In this document: positions 52,646-61,169 of the stretch, in pieces
How positions within the stretch are numbered: position 1 is the stretch's first letter
Layout: the number at the start of each line of letters is the position of its first letter
Assembly: GCF_037911585.1 (NCBI RefSeq)
Contig: NZ_JBAJNS010000001.1
Span: 1,859,001-1,923,000, forward strand
DNA: 64,000 nucleotides
Reading direction: 5' to 3'
From: Streptomyces sp. GSL17-111
GTDB lineage: Bacteria > Actinomycetota > Actinomycetes > Streptomycetales > Streptomycetaceae
Position numbers and translations under genes: made by a program
The notes under the pieces: model-generated
Told to the model about the DNA's origin: nothing
Database searches by the model: none
Seen by the model: the letters and a program-made list of their open reading frames with translations, nothing else

Positions 52646-53452
52646 TCAGCCCCGGCGCCAGGAGTCGTCCGGCAGGTGGGAGCCCGCCTGGGGCCCCATG
52701 CGGAGCATGCCGCCGTCGACGGCCCAGGAGGCACCGGTGACGTATCCGGCGTCGGGACCGACGAGGAAGGCGATGACCGCCGCGACCTCCCGGGCGTCAC
52801 CCGGACGCCCCAACGGCACTCCGGGGCGCGGATGCCGCTCGACGTCCTCGTCCTCCTTGCCGGTCATGGGCGTGGCGATCTCCCCCGGTGCGACGGCGTT
52901 GACGTTGATGCCGCTCTCGGCCAACTCCAACGCCATGACCTGGGTGAGCAGACCGAGGCCGCCCTTCGCCGCGCAGTAGGGCGCGGCACCCACGCGGGGC
53001 TGGTGCTCGTGCACACTGGTGACGTTGACGATCCGGCCGCCGTCACCCTGGTCGATCATCCGGCGCGCGGCGCGCTGCGAGCAGAGGAACGGACCGACGA
53101 GGTCGACGTCGATCACCGTGCGGATCAGGTCGTGGCCCAGCTCGAGGAAGGGCACGGACGAACCCGTACCCGCGTTGTTGACCAGGGCGTCGACACGGCC
53201 GAGGCGATCGGCGAGCACGTCGATGGCCGAGGCGGCGTCGGGCAGCGTGGAGAGGTCCATGTGCTCGACCTCCGCCCGGCGGCCGAGGGCCCGGACCTCT
53301 GCGGCCGTCCGCTCGGCACCCTCCGCGTCGCTGTGCCACGTGATGCCGACGTCCATGCCCGCCTCCGCCAGCCGGACGGCGGTCGCCCGGCCGATACCGG
53401 AGTCGGCCCCGGTGACGACGGCGACGCGATGCTGATCCGGGTGGTGGTCCAT
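52646..53452 (-). CDS. Short-chain dehydrogenase/reductase
   Basis: A 268-residue classical SDR. The cofactor motif TGADSGIG is near residue 15, NNAG near 88, and the catalytic Ser, Tyr and Lys lie in NVTSVHEHQPRVGAAPYCAAKGG. VNAVAPGEIATPM and the Gly-rich end follow. ATG 53452 has GAGGAGGAG upstream. It resembles glucose 1-dehydrogenase/3-oxoacyl reductase-type oxidoreductases. The substrate is unknown. Confidence 0.93.
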   Translation of the reverse strand: MDHHPDQHRVAVVTGADSGIGRATAVRLAEAGMDVGITWHSDAEGAERTAAEVRALGRRAEVEHMDLSTLPDAASAIDVLADRLGRVDALVNNAGTGSSVPFLELGHDLIRTVIDVDLVGPFLCSQRAARRMIDQGDGGRIVNVTSVHEHQPRVGAAPYCAAKGGLGLLTQVMALELAESGINVNAVAPGEIATPMTGKEDEDVERHPRPGVPLGRPGDAREVAAVIAFLVGPDAGYVTGASWAVDGGMLRMGPQAGSHLPDDSWRRG

Positions 53453-53594
53453 ACGTGCTCCTCCTCGGGTTCCTCTACCTCCCCGTGGGTGCCCCGAACG
53501 GGCCATCCGATGCGCGCGGATCGGAGTACGGCAGCGCGAAGGCCCCGACGCCGCCACCGAGGATCGTCGGCGGCACCGGGGCCCCTCCCGCCCG

Positions 53595-53897
53595 TCACCG
53601 GCCCAGTGCGTCCTTCAGCTCGGCCTTGCTCATCGACGAACGCCCCTTGACGTCACGCCGCTTGGCCTCGTCGTAGAGCTGCTCCTTCGTCTTCTCCGCG
53701 CCACCCGGGCGCGAGCGCTGCCCGCCGCTGCGGCCGGACGGCGCCGAGGCACCGCGCGTCTCACCGGACTTGGCCTTCTGCTTGTTCACCGTGCGGGCGG
53801 CGATCTCCTCCGCCCGCTGGGCGCTGCGCCCGCCGCGCTGCTTCTCGCTCTGCTTGACGTGCTCGTACTGCCGTTCGCGCTTGGATGACTTCGCCAC
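53595..53897 (-). CDS. Small basic protein with Rho-N-like C-terminus
   Basis: A 100-residue protein. The Lys/Arg/Glu-rich N-terminal half (AKSSKRERQYEHVKQSEKQR) is followed by a Gly/Ser linker and a C-terminal KTKEQLYDEAKRRDVKGRSSMSKAELKDALGR. This last part matches the short helix-extended-helix motif of Rho N-terminal or SAP-like domains. It is common in Streptomyces and sometimes labelled plasmid stabilisation protein. GTG 53897 has AAGGAAG upstream. The role is unknown, possibly nucleic-acid binding. Confidence 0.8.
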   Translation of the reverse strand: MAKSSKRERQYEHVKQSEKQRGGRSAQRAEEIAARTVNKQKAKSGETRGASAPSGRSGGQRSRPGGAEKTKEQLYDEAKRRDVKGRSSMSKAELKDALGR

Positions 53898-54192
53898 CGT
53901 GGTCTTCCTTCGGGTCGTGTCGCCGAACCGGTCCCGACCGATGAACAGAACCGGGCATACGAGCACAAAATATCCCTGCATTCCTTGGCCCGCACGGCGA
54001 CGAGGGCGACCCAGCGGCAAACCACCCGGCGCACTCGGCATATTCGCAGAGCAAAATCACCCAGAAGACCGCTTCATACCTGCCAGAGTGGCTAGAATAC
54101 GCGGTTCTTTTTCCCTTGCCGTCGCGTGCGCAAACGCCCTAACTTCGTAAGTCATCAGTGCAGGAAAATGAACGTTCAACCGGGGTGGGGAC
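53898..54192. other. AT-rich intergenic region
   Basis: Just under 300 bases with GC well below the genome average, between divergent small genes. It should hold both promoters. No further element was identified. Confidence 0.4.
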
Positions 54193-54579
54193 ATGAACGC
54201 ATACGAGAAGCAGGGTTCGGGTGACGCAGCGGGGTTAGCTCGCGCCCAGGAGGCGGCCAGCCGCTTCGCGGCCTACCTCCGCGAAGGCCCGCCCGACGGC
54301 GCCGAACAGTCACCGCCGCAACTCCTGGCCGGGGACTGGCCGATGCCCGCGGGCACCCGCTCCGTCTACGCCATCGGGCAGGCCCTCGTCCTGCGCGGCG
54401 CCTTCACCCAGGCCGACTCCTTCGCGCTCAAACGGGCCTTCCCCGGTCAGCTGGTCACGCTCGACGAGGGCGAGGGGCCGGAACGCGGCACGGCCACCCT
54501 GGTCGTCTGGCCGCCCGACCTCAGCGGCTCCACCGGCCCGGACCCCCGACCCACCGACGGGCACCGCCCCACCGCGTGA
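54193..54579 (+). CDS. Hypothetical protein
   Basis: A 128-residue acidic protein, MNAYEKQGSGDAAGLARAQE at its start, with a central region LLAGDWPMPAGTRSVYAIGQALVLRGAFTQADSFALKRAF and a Pro-rich tail. No family or signal peptide is recognised. ATG 54193 is preceded by CGGGGTGGGG. It lies before a lipoprotein gene on the same strand. Confidence 0.65.
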   Translation: MNAYEKQGSGDAAGLARAQEAASRFAAYLREGPPDGAEQSPPQLLAGDWPMPAGTRSVYAIGQALVLRGAFTQADSFALKRAFPGQLVTLDEGEGPERGTATLVVWPPDLSGSTGPDPRPTDGHRPTA

Positions 54580-54666
54580 ACGCGACCGTGACACCACCGG
54601 GGTGCACGGCGACCAACCTCGGGCATAACCTGACAGACCACGCCGGACCACCTCTCAGGGGTGACG

Positions 54667-55149
54667 ATGCACGCGATCCGCACCCGTCACGTCGTGCTCG
54701 CGTCAGCCGTCTGCGCTCTCGCCCTCGGCGGCTGCGCCGCGCCAGGACCGTCCGTGGCGGCTGCCACCTCCGGTGACGCCTCGGGCGACTCGGCCAAGCG
54801 AGTGGTGGCGTGGCAGTCCGCGAACGTCCAGACCGCCCGGTCCGTGGCCGCCCAGGCGCAGACGCTGCGCGCGTCCGCCCCCACAGCGCCGGACCGGACG
54901 GACCGGGCCCCGGCGTCACCCGCCCCCAACACCGGGGTGTGCACGACGATGCCGGCCGACCGTCCACACTGCACGATGCCGCCCGGCGCCCGCATCACCC
55001 CTGACGGCGGGGATCTCGACGGAGACGGCATCTTCGAGGAGCACGAGCCCTTCGGCCCCGGGCACAAAGACCCGCGCGCGTACGACGGCGGCCGAAGCAG
55101 CGGCGAGACGCAGTGCGCGTGGCTCCGCAGCCAGGGCCACGCCTGCTGA
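54667..55149 (+). CDS. Lipoprotein with EF-like DxDGDG motif
   Basis: A 160-residue protein with a lipoprotein signal (VCALALGGCAAPG, Cys at about 25). It has four Cys in the mature part, and the calcium-binding-like loop DLDGDGIFEEHEPFG near the C-terminus. ATG 54667 has AGGGG five bases upstream; the frame can open at GTG 54661. No named family is recognised. It is probably anchored to the outer face of the membrane. Confidence 0.75.
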   Translation: MHAIRTRHVVLASAVCALALGGCAAPGPSVAAATSGDASGDSAKRVVAWQSANVQTARSVAAQAQTLRASAPTAPDRTDRAPASPAPNTGVCTTMPADRPHCTMPPGARITPDGGDLDGDGIFEEHEPFGPGHKDPRAYDGGRSSGETQCAWLRSQGHAC

Positions 55150-55287
55150 CGCGCCGCACCCCCGCTACCGGTCGGCGGAATCGGCTACCGGGCCACGGTT
55201 CACGGGCCACCGCTACGACCTGAGCCGGTCCGTCACGGGGGAGAAGTGGACGAACCGGCTCAGAGTGACGAGCGTACTACGCTCAGC

Positions 55288-55905
55288 TCACTCGTCACGC
55301 GGGAACGAGACCTCCACCCGCCGGTTCTTCGTACGACCCTCTTCCGTCGCGTTCGACGCGACCGGGTAATCCTCGCTGTAGCCACGGATGTTGAAAGTGA
55401 TCCCCGCGTTGTCGAGATGCGTGACCAGCTCCCGGTGCACGGCTTCGGCCCGCTCCTGCGAGAGCTTCACCCCGTGGGAGTAGGAACCGAGGTTGTCCGT
55501 GAACCCGTAGACGTTCACCTCGGTCGAGCCCTGCTCGTCGATCTCGTCCGCGATGTCCTTGATACGGGAACTCGCCTGGCCGTTCAACTCAGCGCTGTCC
55601 TTGCCGAAGAGGACCTCGGCCTGCAGCGTGAACGTCGTCTTCTCGTTGGAGTCCGCGCGACGCTCTTCGCCGCTCTCGTCCTCGACCACCTGCACGATGT
55701 CGATGACCCGCGACTCCGCCAACGTCGCCCCGTCGCGCATGAGGAGTTGCGGAGACTTGGAGTCGATCTTGACAGGAGCTTGATGGCTGGCCGGTCCGTC
55801 CGGCGAGTCGGCGACTGCCGGAATCGGCGCCGCGCTGACCGTCAGGACCGTGAAAGTCAAAGTCGGCAACAGCACACCTTGACGCCAATGCACCATCTCA
55901 ATCAC
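55288..55905 (-). CDS. OmpA-family peptidoglycan-binding protein
   Basis: A 205-residue exported protein. A signal peptide (about residues 1-33) is followed by a linker with KIDSKSPQLLMRDG, and an OmpA_C domain (about 85-205; VLFGKDSAELNGQ, VYGFTDNLGSYSHGVKLSQERAEAVHREL, RTKNRRVEVSF) binds peptidoglycan. GTG 55905 forms a GTGA overlap with the stop of the upstream lipoprotein gene; ATG 55896 is the alternative. It is the last gene of the Tad locus and may anchor the pilus complex to the cell wall. Base composition is AT-richer than in typical genes here. Confidence 0.88.
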   Translation of the reverse strand: MIEMVHWRQGVLLPTLTFTVLTVSAAPIPAVADSPDGPASHQAPVKIDSKSPQLLMRDGATLAESRVIDIVQVVEDESGEERRADSNEKTTFTLQAEVLFGKDSAELNGQASSRIKDIADEIDEQGSTEVNVYGFTDNLGSYSHGVKLSQERAEAVHRELVTHLDNAGITFNIRGYSEDYPVASNATEEGRTKNRRVEVSFPRDE

Positions 55906-56510
55906 CCTTCGGCGAGGTCGACGATCGCCGGCGACATAGAGGGAACGTTCAACTCAACGGTCGTCACACTGGCCGGTGGCGCAGGAAACTGGGCAAAAAT
56001 CGGGCTGCTTCCTCCAGAAGCGACACGGATCCCGGTACTGCACAGACACTGCCCGTCAGTGTCCCGAAGAACCATGTAACGCTTCTTTCCCTCTTTGTCG
56101 ACCAGACTCGCACCCGAGATGGAAGATTTCGACCTTATGGCGTTCTCCTGCGACCTCCATTCAGCCGCAGAAAAGGATACGCTGCCCTCATTCTTGGCCG
56201 TACCATGTACGGTGACGAAGCCGTCGGCGTCACGAACAACGGAATGAACAGTCAGAGTCACCCCGTTCGCCCCTTTCAGCTCCGCCAGAACCTTCCCGGT
56301 GTCCACTTCGGCAGAACTATTCTGAACTTGAGTTTCCTGCTCAGAACTTGACTTCTGCCCTTCATTCTCCTCAGGCTTACCGTCACCTCCGCCGCAAGCA
56401 GTCAACGCCAATGAACTAGCAACCAATACAGCAAGAAGGGCAGACCTCACACTCATCCTGCTACCCCGCAGAGAAGACACTGACGACATCCTTAACTCAC
56501 AGCGGTTCAT
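55902..56510 (-). CDS. AT-rich lipoprotein in the Tad locus
   Basis: A 202-residue lipoprotein: signal and lipobox ASSLALTACGGGDG (Cys at about 39), then a Glu/Ser/Gln-rich linker and a beta-rich domain (LTVHSVVRDADGFVTVHG, QCLCSTGIRVASGG). ATG 56510 overlaps the stop of the TadG-like gene (ATGA). Later ATG codons at 56489 or 56456 would give a more usual signal length. Codon use is AT-rich, unlike the tad core. The function is unknown, possibly a pilus accessory. Confidence 0.8.
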   Translation of the reverse strand: MNRCELRMSSVSSLRGSRMSVRSALLAVLVASSLALTACGGGDGKPEENEGQKSSSEQETQVQNSSAEVDTGKVLAELKGANGVTLTVHSVVRDADGFVTVHGTAKNEGSVSFSAAEWRSQENAIRSKSSISGASLVDKEGKKRYMVLRDTDGQCLCSTGIRVASGGSSPIFAQFPAPPASVTTVELNVPSMSPAIVDLAEG

Positions 56511-57109
56511 TCGATAAGCCGAATCGAGAAAAGCAAGTCCAAGTCGGGGAGAGAGACATCTTCCCCCGGTTCAACGGAGAACTCACCCTCTTCGCAAATC
56601 AACTCTAATCTTTCCTCATCTTCACCATTCGAGCCATCGAAGTCTGAAGATGGCACACAGAGGGGCTCGACAACAGCTTTCGCTGCGGCAGTTGCATACA
56701 CCCCAGAGGTACCGGGCACCGCCGTCTCACCGACGGACTCCAGCGCTCGCACTCTGACTTCTACGCGAATTGAATCCGACGACAGAAAACTACAACTCAA
56801 AGCTTCCGCATTGTTCTCTCCGGCAAAATATTCGGCTTGACGACACGGATCGTCAACCAAAACACTGCGCCCGAGTAGAACTTCTTCGAGTTCTGAGTAA
56901 TCTGTAGACTCGAGCAGCCGAGCCGCGAACTGCTGGCGTACGTCGTACGCCACAGCTAAGGCGGCTGCATCGGCTGATCCTTGAGTCTCACTACGACTTG
57001 CCGCCGATTGCCCAACCGCGAAATAGGCAAGCGCAAGAAAGAGCAGGCCAGCCACTGCTGTTATGTATATGGGGAAGCTTTGCCCCTCTTCACTCTTACT
57101 CTGCCTCAG
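56507..57109 (-). CDS. TadG/TadE-like pseudopilin or Flp-pilus membrane protein
   Basis: A 200-residue protein with an N-terminal hydrophobic helix (FPIYITAVAGLLFLALAYFAVGQ) followed by SAASRSETQGSADAAALAVA, a pattern typical of TadG-like proteins, and an acidic C-terminus. No ATG or GTG exists before the helix in frame. The only fitting initiator is CTG 57109, which overlaps the Flp stop (CTGA) with GGAG four bases upstream. It is AT-rich. It probably helps assemble the Flp pilus. Confidence 0.8.
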   Translation of the reverse strand: MRQSKSEEGQSFPIYITAVAGLLFLALAYFAVGQSAASRSETQGSADAAALAVAYDVRQQFAARLLESTDYSELEEVLLGRSVLVDDPCRQAEYFAGENNAEALSCSFLSSDSIRVEVRVRALESVGETAVPGTSGVYATAAAKAVVEPLCVPSSDFDGSNGEDEERLELICEEGEFSVEPGEDVSLPDLDLLFSIRLIE

Positions 57110-57276
57110 CCCGCTCCGGTAACCTTGTCGATCTGGGCATTGATCGCATTGACGATCGCGGTGCCGAAGTCCGTCGTGAGGAGGACGACGATGATGGCGG
57201 CTACTACGGCGAGGATGCCGAGGTATTCGATGGCCGTTTGGCCGCGGTCGTCGAGGCGGGGCTTGAAGGGGGGCAT
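57106..57276 (-). CDS. Flp-type pilin
   Basis: A 56-residue major pilin precursor. The leader MPPFKPRLDDRG is cleaved after Gly12 by the prepilin peptidase, and Glu5 of the mature protein lies in QTAIEYLG. The hydrophobic helix ILAVVAAIIVVLLTTDFGTAI is followed by a short tail ending VTGAG. ATG 57276 has GGGAGA upstream. It is the structural subunit of the Tad pilus. Longer open frames upstream are not part of it. Confidence 0.93.
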   Translation of the reverse strand: MPPFKPRLDDRGQTAIEYLGILAVVAAIIVVLLTTDFGTAIVNAINAQIDKVTGAG

Positions 57277-57524
57277 GGGGTTCTCCCTCTCCGGGGTCGG
57301 GCACGGGGGCGGGGGGTCGGACGGTGGAGTGGGACGGAGGCGGGGCAGGGCCCAGACCGTCGCGGGGGGCGGCACGTGAAGGGTCCGGCATGGGACGCGG
57401 CCTCCTCGCGGTTGCGTCGGTCGTGGCTGGCACTCGCTCCAGAGAGTGACTCTGCCACAACGGGTTGCGCACGCGAAGGGGTTGGGGTGAATTGTGTAGG
57501 AATTCATGAGGAGTCGGGGCCACG

Positions 57525-58412
57525 TCACTCACCGGTGATCCGGCTGAACTCGGTCTCGGTGCCGAGGAAGAGGCCGGCGACGAGGAGGATCAGGGTCGCG
57601 GGGACCATGACGGTGGTGATGACGAGGGTCGCCTTCGGCACGGCACGTGCGGCGCGGCGGCGCGCGTTCTGGGCGTCCGTGCGGCGCATGTCGGCGGCGA
57701 TGGCGATGAGGGTGTCGACGATGGGCGCGCCGAGGTCCTCGCCCTGCTGGAGGGCGGTGACGAACATGGCGACCTGTTCGGAGTCGTTGCGTCGCCGGAG
57801 GTCCTCGAAGGCCTGGCGGCGGCTGACGCCCATGTCCATCTGACGCAGGGTGATGCGCAGTTCGTCGGCCCAGGGGCCCTCGTAGCGGTCGGCGACGCGG
57901 TCGAGCGCCTGGCGGAAGCCGAGACCGGCGGAGACCACGACGGCGAGGACGTCGAGGAAGTCCGGGAGCGTGCGCTCGATCTCGGCCCGGCGGATGCGGA
58001 TGGAGGCGGCGATGCCGACCTCGACCCAGAACAGGGCGAAGGCGGCCATGAGCGCGGCCAGGAGCCATTGGCCCCGGGTGAGCATGGCGAAGGCGCCGAG
58101 GGCGCCGAGGGCGCCGTAGACGGCGCGGCGGGCGGCGTAGCGGTCGAGGGTGAGGCCGCCGGGGTTGCCGGCGAGGTCGATGCGGCGGCGGACGGCGTCG
58201 ACGCGGCGGGGACCCATCAGGCGCAGGACGAGCGGGGCCCAGCGCATGCCGAGGCGGTCGAGGGCGGAGCCGACGGGCGTGGTGCGGGTGGAGCCGACCT
58301 CGAGGGCGAGGGCGAGGTCGGCGGGGAGTCGGGCGTCGGCGCGGTAGAGGCGGACGCCGTAGGCGAGGCCGACGAGGGAGAGGGCGGCGAGTGCGGCGAG
58401 GAGGAGGGTCAC
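57525..58412 (-). CDS. tadC: TadC-type pilus assembly membrane protein
   Basis: A 295-residue GspF-family inner-membrane protein with about four transmembrane segments (near 1-20, 100-125, 245-265 and 275-290). The T2SF domain is at about 140-265: LPDFLDVLAVVVSAGLGFRQAL, DELRITLRQMDMGVSRRQAF, FVTALQQGEDLGAPI. GTG 58412 follows GAGG and tadB by 8 bases. With TadB and TadA it forms the pilus assembly motor platform. A 249-base gap to flp holds no gene. Confidence 0.9.
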   Translation of the reverse strand: MTLLLAALAALSLVGLAYGVRLYRADARLPADLALALEVGSTRTTPVGSALDRLGMRWAPLVLRLMGPRRVDAVRRRIDLAGNPGGLTLDRYAARRAVYGALGALGAFAMLTRGQWLLAALMAAFALFWVEVGIAASIRIRRAEIERTLPDFLDVLAVVVSAGLGFRQALDRVADRYEGPWADELRITLRQMDMGVSRRQAFEDLRRRNDSEQVAMFVTALQQGEDLGAPIVDTLIAIAADMRRTDAQNARRRAARAVPKATLVITTVMVPATLILLVAGLFLGTETEFSRITGE

Positions 58413-58420
58413 GGCGGGCC

Positions 58421-59359
58421 TCAGACGTCGATCCGGGACATGCGGCGGATCACGAGGAACCCGGCCGCGTAGAGGGAGAAGGCGACGACGACGGCCGCCT
58501 GGCCGACGAACGTGCCGGTCATGCGGTCGAGGACGCCCGAACCGGCGCGGTCCATCATCAGCAGGACGGTGAGGCCGATGAGGGGGACGGCGTAGGCGGT
58601 CATCATCACCTGGGAGAGCTGTGTCTTGACCTCGCGCCGGGTCTCCTTGCGCTGTTCGAGGGTGTCCGTGAGGTTGCGCAGGGAGCCGACGACCTGGCCG
58701 CCGGCGCGGTTGGAGAGGACGAGGGTGGTGACGAGCACGACGAGTTCGCGGGACGGGAGGCGGGTGGCGAGTTCCCCGAGCGCGTCGTCGATGGAGTGGC
58801 CGACGCCGAGGGCGTGGGAGACCTTGGTGAGTTCCTCGCCCGCGGGGGCGTCCATCTCCTCGGCGGCCATGGTGATGGCGGTGCGCAGGGCCAGTCCGGC
58901 CTGGGTGCCGTTGGCGAGGAGCCGGGCGAGTTCGGGGAGCTGGTTGATGAACTTCTCGATGCGTTTCTGGCGTTGCCAGGTGAGGAAGGTGTGCGCGGCG
59001 ACGAGGCCGAGGAGGGCCGCGAGCGGGCCGAAGAACGGGGACAGCAGGGACTGCGCGAGCAGCCACAGGGCGAGGACGGCGCCGGTGACGTAGGCGGTGA
59101 ACTCGCCGGGGGTCAGGTCGAGTCCGGTGGCGGTGAGCCGGTGGTCGAGGCGGCGGCCGAAGGCGGTGCGGCGCAGTCGGTGGTCGAGGGCGGCGAAGCG
59201 GCGGTCGGCGCCGGGTGGGGCGGGGGTGTGGCTGAGGCGGTCGATGAGGGCCTGACGCTGGGCGCGGCCCGCCGCGTACGTCCGCAGCCCGAGGGCGGCG
59301 AGGACGCAGGTGAGCAGGGTCGCGCCGAGGGTGAGGAGGATCAGCTGGTCGAGTGTCAC
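58421..59359 (-). CDS. tadB: TadB-type pilus assembly membrane protein
   Basis: A 312-residue GspF-family protein. Transmembrane segments lie near residues 5-25, 90-115 and 270-305, and the T2SF domain is at about 130-265 (FINQLPELARLLANGTQAGLALRTAI, LGELATRLPSRELVVLVTTLVLSNRAGGQV). GTG 59359 lies 10 bases after the tadA stop. It is a partner of TadC in the assembly platform. Confidence 0.92.
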   Translation of the reverse strand: MTLDQLILLTLGATLLTCVLAALGLRTYAAGRAQRQALIDRLSHTPAPPGADRRFAALDHRLRRTAFGRRLDHRLTATGLDLTPGEFTAYVTGAVLALWLLAQSLLSPFFGPLAALLGLVAAHTFLTWQRQKRIEKFINQLPELARLLANGTQAGLALRTAITMAAEEMDAPAGEELTKVSHALGVGHSIDDALGELATRLPSRELVVLVTTLVLSNRAGGQVVGSLRNLTDTLEQRKETRREVKTQLSQVMMTAYAVPLIGLTVLLMMDRAGSGVLDRMTGTFVGQAAVVVAFSLYAAGFLVIRRMSRIDV

Positions 59360-59369
59360 GGCGGGGTCC

Positions 59370-60716
59370 TCAGCGGGCGGCGCGGGTGGCGAGTTCGAGT
59401 TCGGTGTCGCCGACGCCGAAGGTGGGCGGGAGGGCTTCGCCGCTGAGGTAGAGGCGTTCGGCGACGCGGCGCGGGACGGGGTGGTGCTGGAAGTGGCCGC
59501 GCACGACGCCGTCGGGTGCCACGGGTCGCGGGTGGAAGCGGGCGACGGTGACGAGGCGGTAGTCCTCGCGGCCGGCGGAGTCGAGGATGGCGATCTCGGT
59601 GACGCGGCGGGAGCCGTCGGCGTGCCGGGTGAGCTGGACGAGGACGTCGACGGCGCTGTTGATCTGGTCGCGGAGCGCCTCGAAGGGGATCTTGACCTCC
59701 GACATGGAGGCGAGCGTCTGGAGGCGCATCAGCGCGTCCTCGGCGCTGTTGGCGTGGACGGTGGCGAGGGAGCCGTCGTGGCCGGTGGACATGGCCTGGA
59801 GCATGTCGAGGGTCTCGCCGCCGCGCACCTCGCCGACGATGATGCGGTCCGGGCGCATGCGCAGGGAGTTGCGCACGAGGTCGCGGATGGTGATCTGGCC
59901 CTTGCCCTCGACGTTGGCCGGGCGGGCTTCGAGGGAGATGACGTGCTGCTGCTGGAGTTGGAGTTCGGCGGCGTCCTCGACGGTGATGACGCGTTCGCCG
60001 TCGGGGATGAGCCCGGAGAGGGCGTTGAGGAGGGTCGTCTTCCCGGAGCCGGTGGCGCCGGAGACGATGACGTTGAACTTCGCCCGGACGAGGGAGGCGA
60101 GGAAGACGGTCATGGGCTCGTCGAGCGTGCCGAGGCCGATGAGTTCGTGGAGGGTGTAGGAGCGGGGGAAGCGCCGGATGGTCAGCGTCGGGCCGGTGAG
60201 GGCGAGGGGCGGGATGATGACGTTGACGCGTTCCCCCGAGGGGAGGCGGGCGTCGACCATGGGGTTGGACTCGTCGACGCGCCGGTTGACGGTGGAGACG
60301 ATGCGCTCGATGGTCTGCATGAGCTGGTCGCCGGAGGCGAAGCGCATCGGGAGGCGTTCGACGCGCCCGGCCCGTTCGACGTAGACGTGGTCGGGGCCGT
60401 TGACCATGATCTCGGTGATCGACGGGTCCTCGAGGAGGGGTTCGAGGATGCCGAGGCCCAGGGCCTCGTCGACGACGCGGCGGATGAGCAGGGCGCGTTC
60501 GGCGGTGGAGAGGACCGGGCCCTCGCGGCTGATGATGTGGCCGAGGACGCGTTCCAGGCGCGTGCGGCGTTCGGCGGCGCCGAGCGACGACATCTCGGCG
60601 AGGTCGATCTCCTCGAGCAGCTTCGCGCGGAAGGTGCCGACGAGGTGGCTCTCCTCGGGCCGGTCGGTGGTCGCCGCGTGGTCGGGGGACGCGGCGATGC
60701 GGGCCTTGAGGCTCAC
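59370..60716 (-). CDS. tadA: TadA/CpaF secretion ATPase
   Basis: A 448-residue type II/IV secretion ATPase. The Walker A GATGSGKTTLLNAL is at about residues 218-231, with an Asp box near LIPDGERVITVEDAAEL, the Walker B area RIIVGEVRGGET and the His box GHDGSLATVHANSAEDAL. The N-terminal VDEALGLGILEPLLEDPSITEIMVNGPDHVYVERAG is the usual CpaF start. It drives pilus assembly. GTG 60716 gives normal length. Confidence 0.96.
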   Translation of the reverse strand: MSLKARIAASPDHAATTDRPEESHLVGTFRAKLLEEIDLAEMSSLGAAERRTRLERVLGHIISREGPVLSTAERALLIRRVVDEALGLGILEPLLEDPSITEIMVNGPDHVYVERAGRVERLPMRFASGDQLMQTIERIVSTVNRRVDESNPMVDARLPSGERVNVIIPPLALTGPTLTIRRFPRSYTLHELIGLGTLDEPMTVFLASLVRAKFNVIVSGATGSGKTTLLNALSGLIPDGERVITVEDAAELQLQQQHVISLEARPANVEGKGQITIRDLVRNSLRMRPDRIIVGEVRGGETLDMLQAMSTGHDGSLATVHANSAEDALMRLQTLASMSEVKIPFEALRDQINSAVDVLVQLTRHADGSRRVTEIAILDSAGREDYRLVTVARFHPRPVAPDGVVRGHFQHHPVPRRVAERLYLSGEALPPTFGVGDTELELATRAAR

Positions 60717-60740
60717 GGTGGGCTCTCCTTCCGGCTGCGG

Positions 60741-61169
60741 TCAGTCGCGGACGCGGGGCATGGTGGCCGACTTCCGTGCGCTGCCGAAGTCGACGAACGG
60801 GATGACGGAGGGGATGTTGACGGTGGCGGTGACCGTGACCTCGCCGGGGGCGCGGGTCTCCGCGAAGGACGCGCCGTCGGCCAGCCAGCCGCTCAGCGCG
60901 CTCTGTCCGGCTCCGGCGGCGGCCCGGTCGTCGTCCTGCGAGACGTAGCGGGCGGCGGTGCGGGCGGCGGTGCCGGCCTGTTGGGCGGTGTACGCGGCGA
61001 TGCCGAGCTGCACGCTGGCGAGGGCGATCAGGAGCAGCAGCGGCAGGAAGCCGAGGTACTCGATGGCGGCCTGCCCGGCGTCCCGCTCGCGGACGCGGAC
61101 GCGGACGCGGACGGGCCCGGGCGCGGGTACGGGGCCGCGTCGCCGACGGGGCTGCGGGGGGCGCCTCAT
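60741..61169 (-). CDS. TadE-like pseudopilin
   Basis: A 142-residue protein with a basic leader (to ERDAG), then the type IV pilin-like GQAAIEYLGFLPLLLLIALASVQLG and TAARTAARYVSQDD, characteristic of TadE. ATG 61169 overlaps the stop of the upstream TadE gene (ATGA). Cleavage after Gly by the prepilin peptidase is expected, since Glu is the fifth residue. Confidence 0.88.
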   Translation of the reverse strand: MRRPPQPRRRRGPVPAPGPVRVRVRVRERDAGQAAIEYLGFLPLLLLIALASVQLGIAAYTAQQAGTAARTAARYVSQDDDRAAAGAGQSALSGWLADGASFAETRAPGEVTVTATVNIPSVIPFVDFGSARKSATMPRVRD

